Shown here: positions 31,452 through 43,946 of the stretch, in pieces | How positions within the stretch are numbered: position 1 is the stretch's first letter | Layout of the letters: the number at the start of each line of letters is the position of its first letter | NCBI GenBank assembly: GCA_949130485.1 | Contig: OX422184.1 | Coordinates: 539,943 to 603,942 of the forward strand | DNA from: Agelas oroides | Taxonomy: Eukaryota > Porifera > Demospongiae > Agelasida > Agelasidae | Direction of reading: 5' to 3' | Length of the DNA: 64,000 nucleotides | The notes under the pieces: generated by a model | What the model was told of the DNA's origin: nothing | The model's input: the letters and a program-made list of their open reading frames with translations, nothing else | Databases searched by the model: none | Position numbers and translations under genes: made by a program

Positions 31452-32162
31452 CCGTATAGCGGGAAATTTTCGAGGGGTCCAATTTTCGCGGTTTTCGCGG
31501 TTGATTGGCAAACCACGAAAATTAAACCCGCGAAATAAAAACCTATACGCAAGTTCTCGCACGCGATTAAGAGGGGGCGTGGCCATCGTGATTTGCATGC
31601 TGCTCGATCGATCAGCTGGTCAACTTTTAGTAGCACCTTGACCTTATCGACGTCGCCGTGAGATCCTCTCAGTGTCAGCGTGCAAGGTACTTCTAATCCC
31701 CCTTCAGGAAGATCTTCGGAATAGCGTCTGCCGCCGGTAACTGCAGCTGATAGTCCCACCTCGTCTTAAAAACATCGAACATACCGACGATATCTTTCTT
31801 GGGACGTGACCGACGATTACTCCCGATCTTACCACTGCTACAGCGAACGGATCGCGATAGTTCTCCACTTCTCTCATGCAAGATAGCTCTTCTCCAACAG
31901 CAGCACACCAAATTTCCTTGTACACGTGATAGCCACGGACCATAGCCTCGATCATAGCGACTCGCGTGCCATTTCTCCTACTATCTTTCACAAGTTTTTC
32001 GGCCGGTTCGAGCCCGCGCGCGCATGCGCTAAGAGGGGGAGTCAACCAGGTATTGTGGGCGGAGCAGTTCTGGAACGGCCATCCGCGAAAATTAGACCGC
32101 GAAATCTTTGAAGATTGCTCTTCCACGAAAATTGGACCCCTCGAAAATTTCCCGCTATACGG
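31452..32162. mobile_element. TA-flanked inverted-repeat element (Tc1/mariner-like ends) carrying a HIRAN-like frame
   Basis: 711 bp with perfect 37-bp inverted ends starting CCGTATAGCGGGAAATTT, flanked by TA on both sides. Homologous sites near 22580, 55220 and 62930 are empty, which defines the insertion. It has no transposase. The interior encodes a broken HIRAN-like domain on the minus strand. TA target duplication fits Tc1/mariner mobilisation; the class assignment is inference. Confidence 0.8.
31635..31943 (-). pseudogene. Frameshifted HIRAN-like domain inside the TA-flanked element
   Basis: The minus-strand frame from 31943 reads MVRGYHVYKEIW, then DPFAVAV and VGHVP, the typical HIRAN pattern. 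One extra base near 31744 shifts the frame, and the domain continues with TGGRRYSEDLPEGG to about 31635. HIRAN domains bind DNA ends in other proteins. Here it is broken and mobile. Confidence 0.65.
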
Positions 32163-32488
32163 TAGTACACTGAAGACAAAGAGAAATACTAGGATCATTC
32201 TAGGCCTCCCATTTTTTTACTCTTTCCATTTGTGTTTTCAACAATACACGGAAGCCGGAAATACACAAGTCAGCAAACAGGAAAGTGAACGGATTTTTGT
32301 AAATGTACAGCCAAGAAAACAAAGTCAACACTACAAAACTCACAACTGTAATCAATCAATCATTACCTTACCATACATGTTCTATAGACTATGCTTAGAC
32401 TATGATAAAGTATAGCTGCCTTTGCTGCCTGTCCATAGTTTACTATTTGGCAAGCATGCATTGTGAGCTACCCAGCACATAACTGGTA

Positions 32489-32690
32489 TGAATGAATGAA
32501 TGAATGAATGAATGCATGAATGAATGAATGAATGGATGGATGGATGGATGGATGGATGGATGGATGAATGAATGAATGAATGAATGAATGAATGAATGAA
32601 TGAATGAATGAATGAAGGAATGAATGAAACATTTTATTAGAGTGACACGCAAAATGCCGGCCTGATTTGGCCTACGAGTCAAACACTCCT
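32489..32690 (-). mobile_element. LINE 3' end with expanded ATGA/ATTC tail
   Basis: Reversed, it has the GTGTCACTCTAATAAAAT segment of the LINE at 38331-40225 followed by about 140 bp of TGAA/TGGA tetranucleotide repeat as the tail. Confidence 0.7.
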
Positions 32691-34895
32691 GGGCCACCAT
32701 AATTTTCCCTCCTCCCACATGGTCTGGGTACGAGGCTAGGTTAGCCTCAGGTTCCAAAACACCGCCGAAAGGAATATAATCTAGCGCAAGTTAAATTATG
32801 TTCTTCTATCTCCTCCTTTATTATTATTAATATTATTATTATTATTATTGCTTTACAGCTGCAGTATGAGGTGGTGATATAAAACTGAAGTGAAATGAGG
32901 AGTTCATAGTGTGTGGTGACTGTTGGATAGTATTGAGCCTGTCTACAGCTGAGGGTCAACTATAACATGTATAGCAGCCAGGACATAAAAATTAAGCTTA
33001 TAGTTAGGTTTAACTGATTATGAAACAGTGAATATGTGTAATTGCATGTAGTTACAATGATCGGAAGTTTGATTTGGGTTGTGTTTAAAAGGTCCTTGTT
33101 GTATCACTTTGAGGCACATGTATCACATTAGCTATCAGCTACACTCATGTTGCCTTTGTCATTTATGAAAAAAAAAGCACGAGAATGTGTTCCTTTTGGT
33201 GGTGGGTGTGGCTTGGGAACGAACGCATATGCAAGAATTAACAGTAAGAACTGTTATAATATACCTTGAAATTCTCCTGCTGCGGTCCAACCAATGCCTG
33301 CGGCGCTTGAATCTGACTTTTCAAGTTAGCCGCCACACACTCCTGCTTTCGCCTGGGAAAAGCAGAGATTGGGTGTTCGCGATACGACTTCGTTTACATG
33401 TTTAGCGCGAGGTTCAGCGCGCTCGGGGCTGAGCGCGCTGTACAACGTTTCAGACACACCCCAACTGTCAGCGGGAAAGCGTTGCTAAGTAGTAGTTTGT
33501 TGCAGCCACTCAGTATAATTCACAGGGAAATCGCCGCGGAGTTTACAGACCTGCAAATATAGTGTACCATACCTGTATTTTACATCACCGTACAGACTTG
33601 TCTATATACAGTATGTATGACAACACATCTGTTACAGACCCGTATAACATATCTGTACCATACTTGTATTCTATCACTGCTGTACAGATCCGTATATACA
33701 ACCTGTATTCAAAATGTCAGAGAGTCGGTAGACTCTCTATGTAGGGATGGCGCGGACGCGCAATATATGCAATACTTAAACGCCCAGGCTTCCTCTTTGA
33801 GTGCCTTTGTGATCAGTAAGGTTCTTAAAAGTGGCCAAAAGTCACGCGGAAGACAGCTAAATGCGAAAGTGTGTGGCCGGTCATGAAAGTGCCATTTTTC
33901 GTATTCTTCTTTCTTCGTTCAGCCTTCAATTTTCAACAACGATATCTCGCAAACGGTTTAAGTACTCACCGTTATTTTAGCACGAAACTGATGCTTATCA
34001 CAGCGCGGAGCTCTACGACCACTCAGCGTCGTCATAGCTTCAAATTCACCCTGGTCAATAAAAGCCATTCACAACACCCTGTGGTTGCTGTTCGTTGTGA
34101 AGGACGCCATTTTCTAATTTTGTACGCATGCGCACACGAAGTCTCGTTCCCAGGCCAATACCACGCCCATTGGTCTGGGAACGACACTAGTGCACAAGCG
34201 AAATTAACCACGCGCGCGGCTGGCACCATAGATAATATCAAGAAGCAAAGTGATCCTTGAACTTGCGAAGGACTTAGCTTCATGCGTCGGAGTGGTTTAG
34301 TTATTATTAGTGCAATGAAATCGATATGCGGTTTATTATATCGAAACTGTACTGCTATCAAGAGCACCTTCCACCGAGCAATGAAGCGCAACGGGCGCAA
34401 CTCGGATTGTAAGGGGGAAGTGACGTCACGCAATACATTGCGTATACGCGTTTCCAATCCCTACTATATGCTCTATTATCTATGCTGGCACGGTCTCTTC
34501 CCGTAGTAGTGGCAAGGTTTTTGAACACCACATAGGTAAAGCGCTGCATTCAGCTACCAATTTATAGCTACACTAAATAAAGTAGCTACTCACAGCTTTA
34601 GTAAACTGTGATGCTATGATGGTCAGTTGTCAAATTATATAGTTTTCTGTGCTTCAGCTGGTCAGTCGTCATGTGTTCGAAATTCAGGAGATTGGTTTCA
34701 AAAAGTTTGGTACAGAGCTCCGGAGAGTGGTTGGCCTTCATCAGATTCTAGCTGGCAATGTTATTACATGCTTGGAACCACTACTGAATTGTCAATGCCG
34801 TTTCAAGTTCTGGAGTTGTAGTTACACTTGAAATATTCTTCTTAGGCTTAGGTCTAACTGTAACTGAGAATAACATCAAAAAAGTACAGAAACAA

Positions 34896-35169
34896 GACTT
34901 AAAAAAAACATTAAAAATGTAAAAGGATGTAGGGATGGCATGCCAAAAAGTATGCAAACAAGGTAGGGATGATATAATAGTGAAGGTAAATTTACAAAGC
35001 CCTATCCCTACATCTTTTTACATTACAGTTGCAAACTAATCTGAAAACGATGCAGGGATGTGGCTTTGTAAATTTACCTTCACTATTATATCATCTCTAC
35101 CTTGTTTGCATACTTTTTGGCATGCCATCCCTACATCCTTTTACATTTTTAATGGGTTTTTTTAAAGTC
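34896..35169. mobile_element. Long imperfect inverted repeat (MITE-like)
   Basis: About 105-bp arms (from 34896 and ending at 35169) pair around a spacer of roughly 60 bp, with internal repeats of GATGTAGGGATGGCATGCC. No flanking duplication was resolved and there is no coding capacity. Confidence 0.7.
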
Positions 35170-35183
35170 TTTATTATATACGT

Positions 35184-35223
35184 GTCTGTAACAGGATGTT
35201 GACGCCCACATCCTGTTACAGAC
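35184..35223. repeat. Perfect 16-bp-arm hairpin
   Basis: Arms GTCTGTAACAGGATGT and its reverse complement around an 8-base loop. Confidence 0.75.
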
Positions 35224-37908
35224 CCAGGGATATTTTGCTGTGTAGACAATTTTCCGTTTTCACCACACAGTCGTTTCGCCAACGGAACGGAAGTAACTAC
35301 GCGCCGTGTAAATTTATTTGCAACGGAAGCGCTACTTCCGCTCAGTAACCGCTAAATGTGATCTATCTTATTATATATTCATACACCTATATTTTTTTCT
35401 CTGTAAGAGCAGTGCTAAAACGTTTTCAAGTTACAAGAAGAATGAACATCGTACTTTCAATTTACCAAGTTACAAGTAGTAATCTTACTGCAGCAGAGCT
35501 CCAGAGCCGCCAACACTAACTAATGTATACTCGCGGTGGTGCCGTAAAACGAGTGAGGAAACTATTTTGCCATTGCCCGGTAAATTTGAAACTTTTTGAG
35601 CTATGAATAGACTCCTGGTCCTAGCTTAGCAAAAAAATTTGAAGCTGTTCCCGCGTATAGTTACCGAGATATGGACTTGCAAAAATCATGAATATTATTA
35701 CGTAAAATTTATGAGGCGTACAGTAGCTCCCTAAGAAGCGCACTTTGACAACTGCCAGAATACAGCTTTCTGTGCTTTTCAAGCCAGCAGGAGTGAGTGT
35801 AGCAAGTAAGTGTGGATTATGGGTGTTGTAGAAATGGTTTGATACAATATAAAAGAGTGCATAAACATGCCACCATCATGAATCGTACTACAGAACCGAA
35901 TACTACATGGACAAAAGATCAAGTAGTAGAAGAGAGCTGTCATTTTCAGGTAGTGGTTCTACCAGTATCTGCAGTCACAGTTGTCTGTCACCACCAGCAG
36001 AATGGAAGAACAAGCACGCTCATACACATGCTGTCTTTAGGTGTTCCCTTGGCGTGTCTGGTATGTTGTCAGCGTAGGCATGATGTGACAAGGGCATTAG
36101 CCAACCCTAGTTATACACCTGGATGGAGAAAGAATACCAGCAAGGGTTCAGAGATTGTTATGTAGTTAATTGCTAGCCTTGTTCCCAGGCTCTTCCCCAC
36201 CTTTTCAATATATATATATATATATTTCTATACGAATTCAAATATGTGTCTGAATTATAGAACTCAAGATTCGATTCAGAGTGCAGGAGACGACTCGGCA
36301 GAGTACACCCACAGAGGTGAGGTACAGGCTAATGCAACAGTATTTTAAATTCTAAATACATTGCGTGTCTACGCCATTCCTACATAGAGAGTCTACCAAC
36401 TCTCTGATACAGATCGAGTGTGACAAAGGTATGAAACTGACAACTGCTAGGCACGTAGCAGGTCAGATCAAGAACAAAGAACAGGCTGAGCCCTTGTCAA
36501 CATGTCTAAAGAGGAATCATGGCACTTGAGGTACCAGAGAGCCTGGCTGCTACAATGCCATAGGCTTTACTGTTAGGTAGTGGCAGTAAGGGTCAATGTT
36601 GGGCAGGTAACACATTGTTTCTGATCTAGCTAATGCAGCCGTCTACTACGAACTTGTGGAGGACAAGAACAACATGATAGCCTTGTGTCCAGACCATTCT
36701 CAATTCCCTTTCAGTGTGCTAAAGTAGCATCAGCTAGACATAAGGTAGACCAGACACATGGGGACGATGTCCCGCAAAAGATCTCGACCCCCTTTCTTGT
36801 AGCTGGTCAAAAAGGAGGAGGCCAGAGCATTCATACAGCATCAACAGGGTTTTGGTATACTGGACACAGAATTATTGTGGTCGGGCACTGCCCCGTGTGT
36901 CTACTTTTTGTCTACCAGACACTGCCTGACATCACCATTCACAATGAGATCTCATAGGCCTTCCTTAAGGCTTGTAAGCCATCAAAAACTGGATGATGGA
37001 TTGGCCTGAGGACAAGGCTACAACATGGTTCTCAAGTTAATCACCGAGTACAGCTTGACAGTCGATAACGAGCTGACTGTTCTCTGGGAAATGCACATGC
37101 AAACAGAGGGTTCACTTACTGGATGCAAGTGTGTTGCAGGTTGTACGACCAAAAGGAACACACAATGCTCTGTAGGGCATATCAGCTGCTTGAACATTCC
37201 CACGACTGAAGGGAGAGAACATATAGACCTAGCTTGTAGGGGAAGTGGTAACAACAGACACTACATAACTAGATATAGACACAGATGAGCTTATAGACTA
37301 AGTTGTGGGAGCTGATGAGGACACTGCAATTGTGGAAGATGATGACAATGAACTTGGAAATGGCTTAGAGCCTAACAGAAGATATTTATTGTGATTACAA
37401 GAAACGTATCCATGCAGTAGTCCATTTATTGCAGTGAGGAAACCATTTTGCAACAATGCTATAAGTACCAATTTTGCTGTGGAGTATGCTTACAAGCTTA
37501 CCAAACATATGCTCAAAACTCAGCTTGTTCTGACATTCCACCACAGAGTAACAGCTAGTTTTATAAATTTCACAACATGATTGCGTAATCACATTGGTAA
37601 GTTCAACTCACCCTTGCTTCAGCAAACGCGCCAGATCTGCTCTTTTGACCCCTTCCGTTCATGTAACAGGGAATCCATAGCTCGCAGAAATCGTTTACTG
37701 CCCGTTTTCTCCAACCACTATTTCCCAGTGCTTCCGTTTGTATCTCTCACTCACATTCCCTCCCGTACCGCCATTTCGCCCAAAATATGACGTCACTCTG
37801 CAAATAAATTCACGTGACTTTTCCGTTGGCGACACGACTGCACAAGTGTGGGGCTCACCGAGGGGTCCGTCACGGCGCGCCTCGGCGTACGAGATTTCGA
37901 AATCCACT

Positions 37909-38113
37909 GGATTTCACGTGGATTTCGGATTTCAGAATGGATTTCTGGATTTCAAAGTGGATTTCTGGATTTCAAAGTGGATTTCTGGATTTCAAAGTGG
38001 ATTTCTGGATTTCGAGTGGATTTCTGGATTTCAAAGTGGATTTCTGGATTTCAAAGTGGATTTCTGGATTTCAAAGTGGATTTCTGGATTTCAAGCGGAT
38101 TTCTTGATTTCAT
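37909..38113. repeat. 20-bp minisatellite, left array
   Basis: About ten units of GGATTTCTGGATTTCAAAGT. Open frames with Phe-Trp-Ile-Ser repeats are artefacts. Confidence 0.93.
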
Positions 38114-38330
38114 TTGAACCGCTATTATTCCGAAGATACAGAACAATCACGAACCACATTCTTCTCAGCCTATATGCTAACAATACAATGTCACAGGCAC
38201 TTCACCGCTACATAGCGCATAGGCAGCGTGTTCGTTGATTGTCATACATATACATACGCATACTTTCGTTGATTTTTATACATATTCATAAGCATACTGA
38301 GTGTTCGTTGATTGTCATACATATTCATAC

Positions 38331-40225
38331 GCATAAGACCCTAGAAACCCCATTAACTACCGTGGTATTGCACTCCAGAGTGTTGTCCTGAAAGTCTTTT
38401 GCAAAGTTCTCAATGCTAGACTCTCTGACTGGTCAGAGACAAACTGCGTTCTATCGGATGAACAAAATGGTTTTAGGCCCAACCGCTCATGTCTGGACCA
38501 TCTTTTTGTAATCTGTAGTATTATTAGCACTAGAAAATTGAACAAGTCACCAACATTTGTTGCCTTTGTAGACCTCAAAAAAGCTTTCGACAGTGTAGAT
38601 AGAGACCTCCTATGGCACAGATTAGGCCACTATGGAATTAGTGGGAAATTCCTAGATCTTATAAAATGCCTGTACAGAGATACTGAGTACTGTGTTAGAG
38701 TCAATGATACCGTCACTGAACCATTCCCTGTAACATCTGGAGTTAAACAAGGATGTCTGCTTTCCCCTACATTATTCAATCTCTTCATCAATGGTCTAAT
38801 TGAAGAAATAAAGCAGCTTAACTTAGGAGTAAAATGTGGTGAAATTCTCTTAGCTCTCCTGATGTTTGCTGATGACATTGCTATAATGGCGGAAACAGAG
38901 GAAGATCTGCAGTGTATGCTTAGTACACTACACACCTGGTGTGAATCCTGGCGACTTCACATTAACACCAGCAAAACAAAAATTGTCCATTTTAGACATA
39001 AATCCCAGCCTAGGACCTCGTTCAATTTTAAATGTGGCCCCTCAGAATTAGAAGTTGTGCCTTCATATAAATACCTTGGTGTTTGGCTTGATGAACACTT
39101 AGATTACCAAAACTGTGTTAATGCACTTAGTGAATCTGCCAGAAAAGCTTTGGGCCTTCTTATAGCTAAATCAAAACAATTTGGTAATTTTCCCTTTGAA
39201 GCATTCAGCTCACTTTATGACTCACTAGTAATACCTAGAATGGACTATGGGGCTGGTGTCTGGGGTTACAGAACCTTCCCCAAGTTACAAACCATTCAGA
39301 ACAAGGCAATTAGACATATTTTGGGTGTGGGTAAAAACTGCCCAGTAGATCTACTAGAAGGTGACTCAGGATGGATGCCAGTCTGGTGTAGACACCAGTT
39401 TGAGATGCTCAAACTCTGGTTCCGTCTTGCTACTATGGATAATAGTCGTCTTACTAAAAAGATTTTTAAATGGTCACTAGAACTAGCCAATAAGGGCAAA
39501 CCTACCTGGTGTTTTCATGCAAATAAATTGCTCACTCAGATCAACCTAGGACACTTAAATCCAAATAATGTAACTAGCTTGTCTCCTAAGGAATTTCAAA
39601 CCATAGTCATCACTAAATTAACTGATAAAGCAAACCACAAATGGAGAATGCGAATCTGGGACCATAACACCTACTGTACAGACTCAGGGGGTAGGCTACA
39701 TAACTATAGAGTTATAAAACAACAACCTAGGCCAGAGTGCTACATTAGTGGTATTCTGTGCAGGGGTCACCGGTGGGTCATGGCTGCCCTCCGGGGGGGT
39801 TGTCTCCCACTTCACATTGAGACAGGCCGATATAGGACACCAAAAACACCATACCACCTCCGGACCTGCAGATTGTGTTCATCAGACACTGTTGAAACTG
39901 AATTTCATTTTGTTATGTTGTGTCCAGCTTTAGATCATTTACGTTCTACCTTTTTCAGTTGCCTATCCGACTTAGATAACTCTTTTACCTCCCTTACCCT
40001 TATTGATAAATTTAAGTACATCCTTAGCGCAAATAATCATTGTAGAATAATTGGGAAACATTTGTATAACCTGTATAAAACTAGAATCCAGCTTTTAAAT
40101 CTGTAATATCTGTATACTTAACCATTATTTTGTACCCGTTTGTAGTGACTCATAGGCCTAATCAGGCCGGGCATCTCGCGTGTCACTCTAATAAAATATT
40201 TCATTCATTCATTCATTCATACTGC
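38331..40225 (+). mobile_element. 5'-truncated non-LTR retrotransposon (LINE) with 30-bp target duplication
   Basis: It holds an open reverse-transcriptase frame and ends in an (ATTC)n tail. It is flanked by the same 30-bp sequence at 38301-38330 and 40226-40255, as expected for target-primed insertion. The endonuclease part is missing. The family is uncertain (CR1/L2-like or similar). Confidence 0.85.
38340..40106 (+). CDS. Reverse transcriptase fragment of the LINE
   Basis: The frame is open for about 588 codons from the truncated 5' end. Early residues include NYRGIALQ and NGFRPNRS; then DLKKAFDSV; the catalytic FADD is at about 38869-38880; the thumb region follows; a C-terminal CxxC...H....C zinc-like motif (CRLCSS, then HFVMLC) is near 39870-39925. 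It lacks the N-terminal endonuclease and any start of its own, so it is not autonomous. The long intact frame suggests a fairly recent insertion. Confidence 0.85.
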   Translation, partial: PRNPINYRGIALQSVVLKVFCKVLNARLSDWSETNCVLSDEQNGFRPNRSCLDHLFVICSIISTRKLNKSPTFVAFVDLKKAFDSVDRDLLWHRLGHYGISGKFLDLIKCLYRDTEYCVRVNDTVTEPFPVTSGVKQGCLLSPTLFNLFINGLIEEIKQLNLGVKCGEILLALLMFADDIAIMAETEEDLQCMLSTLHTWCESWRLHINTSKTKIVHFRHKSQPRTSFNFKCGPSELEVVPSYKYLGVWLDEHLDYQNCVNALSESARKALGLLIAKSKQFGNFPFEAFSSLYDSLVIPRMDYGAGVWGYRTFPKLQTIQNKAIRHILGVGKNCPVDLLEGDSGWMPVWCRHQFEMLKLWFRLATMDNSRLTKKIFKWSLELANKGKPTWCFHANKLLTQINLGHLNPNNVTSLSPKEFQTIVITKLTDKANHKWRMRIWDHNTYCTDSGGRLHNYRVIKQQPRPECYISGILCRGHRWVMAALRGGCLPLHIETGRYRTPKTPYHLRTCRLCSSDTVETEFHFVMLCPALDHLRSTFFSCLSDLDNSFTSLTLIDKFKYILSANNHCRIIGKHLYNLYKTRIQLLNL

Positions 40226-40460
40226 GTGTTCGTTGATTGTCATACATATTCATACCATACTGCAATCATACATAATACATTTGACAATTGCAATTACATC
40301 ACCTTGGAAGAATGACCTTTGTACCTGACCGCGAAGATCGGCCGGGTACAAAGGTCATTCATTGTGGTGAAGTTCTATACGTCATAGAAATCGGTGCACG
40401 TGCATGTCTTGTAGTGTAAAGTATACGGATATTTGCGGAGTATTTTAATAGAATCCTGAA

Positions 40461-40648
40461 TTGGATTTCCGGATTTTAGAGTGGATTTCTGGATTTCAGA
40501 TTGGATTTCTGGATTTCAGATTGGATTTCTGGATTTCACAGTGGATTTCTGGATTTCACAGTGGATTTCTGGATTTCACAGTGGATTTCTGGATTTCTTG
40601 ATTTCAGTTTGGATTTCTGGATTTCTTGATTTCAGTTTGGATTTCTGC
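40461..40648. repeat. 20-bp minisatellite, right array
   Basis: About nine units of GGATTTCTGGATTTCACAGT and variants, same orientation as the left array. Confidence 0.92.
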
Positions 40649-42362
40649 CGATGGTGTACGAGATTTCTTTCGTGACGGACCCCTCGGGGCTCACTGCGCT
40701 CGCCCCAATAATATCTATGTAAAAATTTACTGTAGGCTGTTTACTGGTCGAGCGTCAACTCGTAACTCTGGCCCCATGGATCGACCTGAACCAGAGGTAA
40801 TGTATTATCCATACAATCACTGTCCTACACTATATGCTTTTTGTCAACGAAATACGGTAGCTGACAGTATTGATGTTCCGACTTTGCCAGGTTGATATCC
40901 TCCACCCTCTCGCCACTCTGGCTGAGTGGGAAGAGTACAGTCAGATGCCGGTGGGTATGCGTGATGCCCAGGCCGTGGTACTAGGAGACAAGGTCTACAT
41001 TGGAGGAGGAGATACAGATGCTGGTCCATCATACAAGCTCCTTATTTATCATTTTACCACGGATTCTTGGGACATAATCTGCACTCCTACACATTCATAC
41101 AGTCTCACAGTCTACTGCTCACAGCTAGTGTTGGTTGGAGGTGTGGGATATTGGCATAACACTGTCACGAATGAAATATGGGTCTTGGATGAGGAAGGTT
41201 GCTGGGACGCATCCTTGATACCTGCCATGCCAACAGAACGCTTTGGAACATCTGCTGTTGGTGTGGGCAATCACCTCATAGTGGCGGGGGGAGATAAAGG
41301 TGGCCTTGATGGTCGTCTGAATGTGGTGGAAGTATATGATGGTCATAAGTGGAGGACAGTACAACCTCTCCCACGATCATGCTCTCGAATGAAGTCTGTT
41401 GTTCACGACGGGTTGTGGCACTTGGCTGGTGGAGTAGGTCAGGGCAAAAAAGTTTTCTATGCCTCTTTTGAAGGTCTAACAGCTCCAGAGAGTGCTGAAC
41501 AGAATAGGGTATGGGTGGTTTTGCCAGATACACCTTTGGAATGTTCCACTCCAGTCATATTTGGAATGCAACTAACTAACCACTGTGGGAGGTTTGTATA
41601 GGTCAGCTATCCATGCTTACTCCCATCGCACCAGAACCTGGGTACCTGTGGGAAACTTGCCAGTTGCCTATGGCTTTTCCTAGGCCCATTGGGAGATTTC
41701 ATCTCATGTATTCATGACGAAACATCCGGGTGAGAGTTATACAAGGGCTCAGAACCTGAATAGTTTGGCCATGTTTTTTCTAAACAGTATACTTAGATCC
41801 ACTATAAGCCACTGCGCAAGTTTAGTTCCTACATTTGCATAGGCAGGTGCCTGCTAATTAAACCTGACAGCTGAAAACGGAAGGAACTCTGATAGTTATA
41901 CCATTTATGATTACTCTTCTCCCCCCACAGTGATTCTTGGTGGCAATTTCCGTGCTCTTGATCGATTGGAGGCTGTGAGAAGTGCTCGATCCTCATTGCT
42001 GGACACACTGCGAGGAGTAGTTGCAAGGCGTAGCATTCAAGATCTCCTTAACACAGGAACACTATCCTCGGTATGTATGTAATTGCATGTACATGTCTTT
42101 TCTTTACACTCCATTATCCAATTTTACAGCTCCTTGAGCAGAAGAAGAAGAAACAAATACAGCTACAAAAACTGCAGTCATTAGCTGATGGCAATGACAA
42201 GCAAATCAAGCCAGAAGGTGGGAACACTAATGAATGCACCTAGCAGACAGCTAGGAAAGATATGCTCTTAACAAAGCTTAACCTACTTTCATTTTCATTT
42301 TTGTGCAACCTATAAATTGGACCCTATTTTTGACGAGGTCGCAAGCCACGCATAAAAAAATT

Positions 42363-43946
42363 CTGGTTGCTTTAGCTTAGATATATGTGCCAGTCCCAAG
42401 TTCTGGGAAATAGCTAGTCTAACATGCTAGGTTCTCCTTATATTAGGAACTTAGTAACTCGGGGACATCAGAACAAATATATTCACTGCTATAACCAGCA
42501 TCCCACAGAGTCCTTATGTGGAACAATTTAGTTAAGTAGATGAATCCTTTTACTAGTTGGCATCTCATTAACCTGCACTAGACTATGAATATTGCACATG
42601 AGACCCCCCACTGTTTGTTTGCGCTAGACCATGCATATGAGATCCCACTATTGGCTCCACTACAGCTAAGGTGAAGGACAAGCAAATCCAGACTGAAATA
42701 GTAGGGACAGTGGACCGGGATGAACAGGCTGGTGACACACAACAGCAGCAAGGTGTGCATCTCTTGATCAGTGCTATATCCTCTCCACATGAGATGGTTA
42801 TGTTTGATTTTCTTACTTATGATGTTAAGATGGCACTACCCACTTCATCACAGCTGGCTTGGAGGTAAAAGATCAGGGGATCCAGACAGACACTGTGGAC
42901 CTGCGTGTGCAGGCAGGAAGCACTGCACAGCATCAAGGTATGTGGTTGGTCAGCATCTCATGACCTGTCTAGGTCTTCTTAGCCAGATTAGCATGCACTC
43001 TGGCAGATAACTGTCTTTAGTCTGTCTTTAATCTGTCACTGCATTAGTATATAACTAAGGTGGCTGACTGACCTACGTGTATAGCAGGAAATTTCTTCCT
43101 GCAAACACACTTTTGAAGTTTATATACGTGTTACAGCTGGCTATGTTGCTTCATCGCTACTTCAAGTCTGTGGTTGCAGTGCCATCTCCCAAGGGGACCT
43201 TGTCATCCATTGTCAGTCCTGCAGCCTGCGAATGAGTTGAGAAAGCGGAACACATCATGATCGCCATCAAGTCGTGGACCCGGATGAGTCCTCGGAGTTA
43301 GTTCGCTCCCTTTGGCATGGCAGTTCTTGGCATGCAATAGGAGATTGAAATCACTGGTTGCTTTAGCTTAGATATATGTGCCAGTCCCAAGTTCTGGGAA
43401 ATAGCTAGTCTAACATGCTAGGTTCTCCTTATGTTAGGAACTTAGTAACTCGGGGACATCAGAACAAATATATTCACTGCTATAACCAGCATCCCACAGA
43501 GTCCTTATGTGGAACAATTTAGTTAAGTAGATGAATCCTTTTACTAGTTGGCATCTCATTAACCTGCACTAGACTATGAATATTGCACATGAGACCCCCC
43601 ACTGTTTGTTTGTGCTAGACCATGCATATGAGATCCCACTATTGGCTCCACTACAGCTAAGGTGAAGGACCAGCAAATCCAGACTGAAATAGTAGGGACA
43701 GTGGACCGGGATGAACAGGCTGGTGACACACAACAGCAGCAAGGTGTGCATCTCTTGATCAGTGCTACATCCTCTCCACATGAGATGGTTATGTTTGATT
43801 TTCTTACTTATGATGTTAAGATGGCACTACCCACTTCATCACAGCTGGCTTGGAGGTAAAAGATCAGGGGATCCAGACAGACACTGTGGACCTGCGTGTG
43901 CAGGCAGGAAGCACTGCACAGCATCAAGGTGTGTGGTTGGTCAGCA
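42363..43946 (+). repeat. Direct duplication of a linker-exon block in gene 4
   Basis: 42363-42955 and 43354-43946 are near-identical and 991 bp apart. Each holds two phase-1 symmetric mini-exons (87 and 84 bp) coding an IQT-V repeat. The spacer (about 42956-43353) is not similar to anything else I noticed. Confidence 0.9.

Larger units (their letters stand above)
32700..37845. other. Intergenic region without a supported gene
   Basis: There are several short open frames. The longest is at 35812-36165 (117 codons, Cys/His-rich); none is recognised and none has convincing splice context. Small hairpins occur at about 34140-34190 and 35184-35223, and a longer one at 34896-35169. A half hairpin end lies near 36176. 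I see no relation to the Kelch cluster. Confidence 0.4.
37846..40709. mobile_element. Composite repeat block upstream of gene 4 with inverted GAGGGGTCCGTCACG ends
   Basis: Both ends carry GAGGGGTCCGTCACG in inverted orientation next to a GGGGCTCAC motif. Just inside each end is a 20-bp minisatellite array, and the middle holds a LINE. The right end lies about 65 bp upstream of gene 4's start, so it has displaced that gene's usual upstream region. Confidence 0.55.

Noticed and set aside
35812-36165. 117-codon Cys/His-rich open frame
   Set aside because: No recognised domain, no splice context and no copy elsewhere in the window; left as unassigned sequence.
37738-38238. Phe-Trp-Ile-Ser repeat protein
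   Set aside because: A 20-bp minisatellite open in all three frames on one strand.
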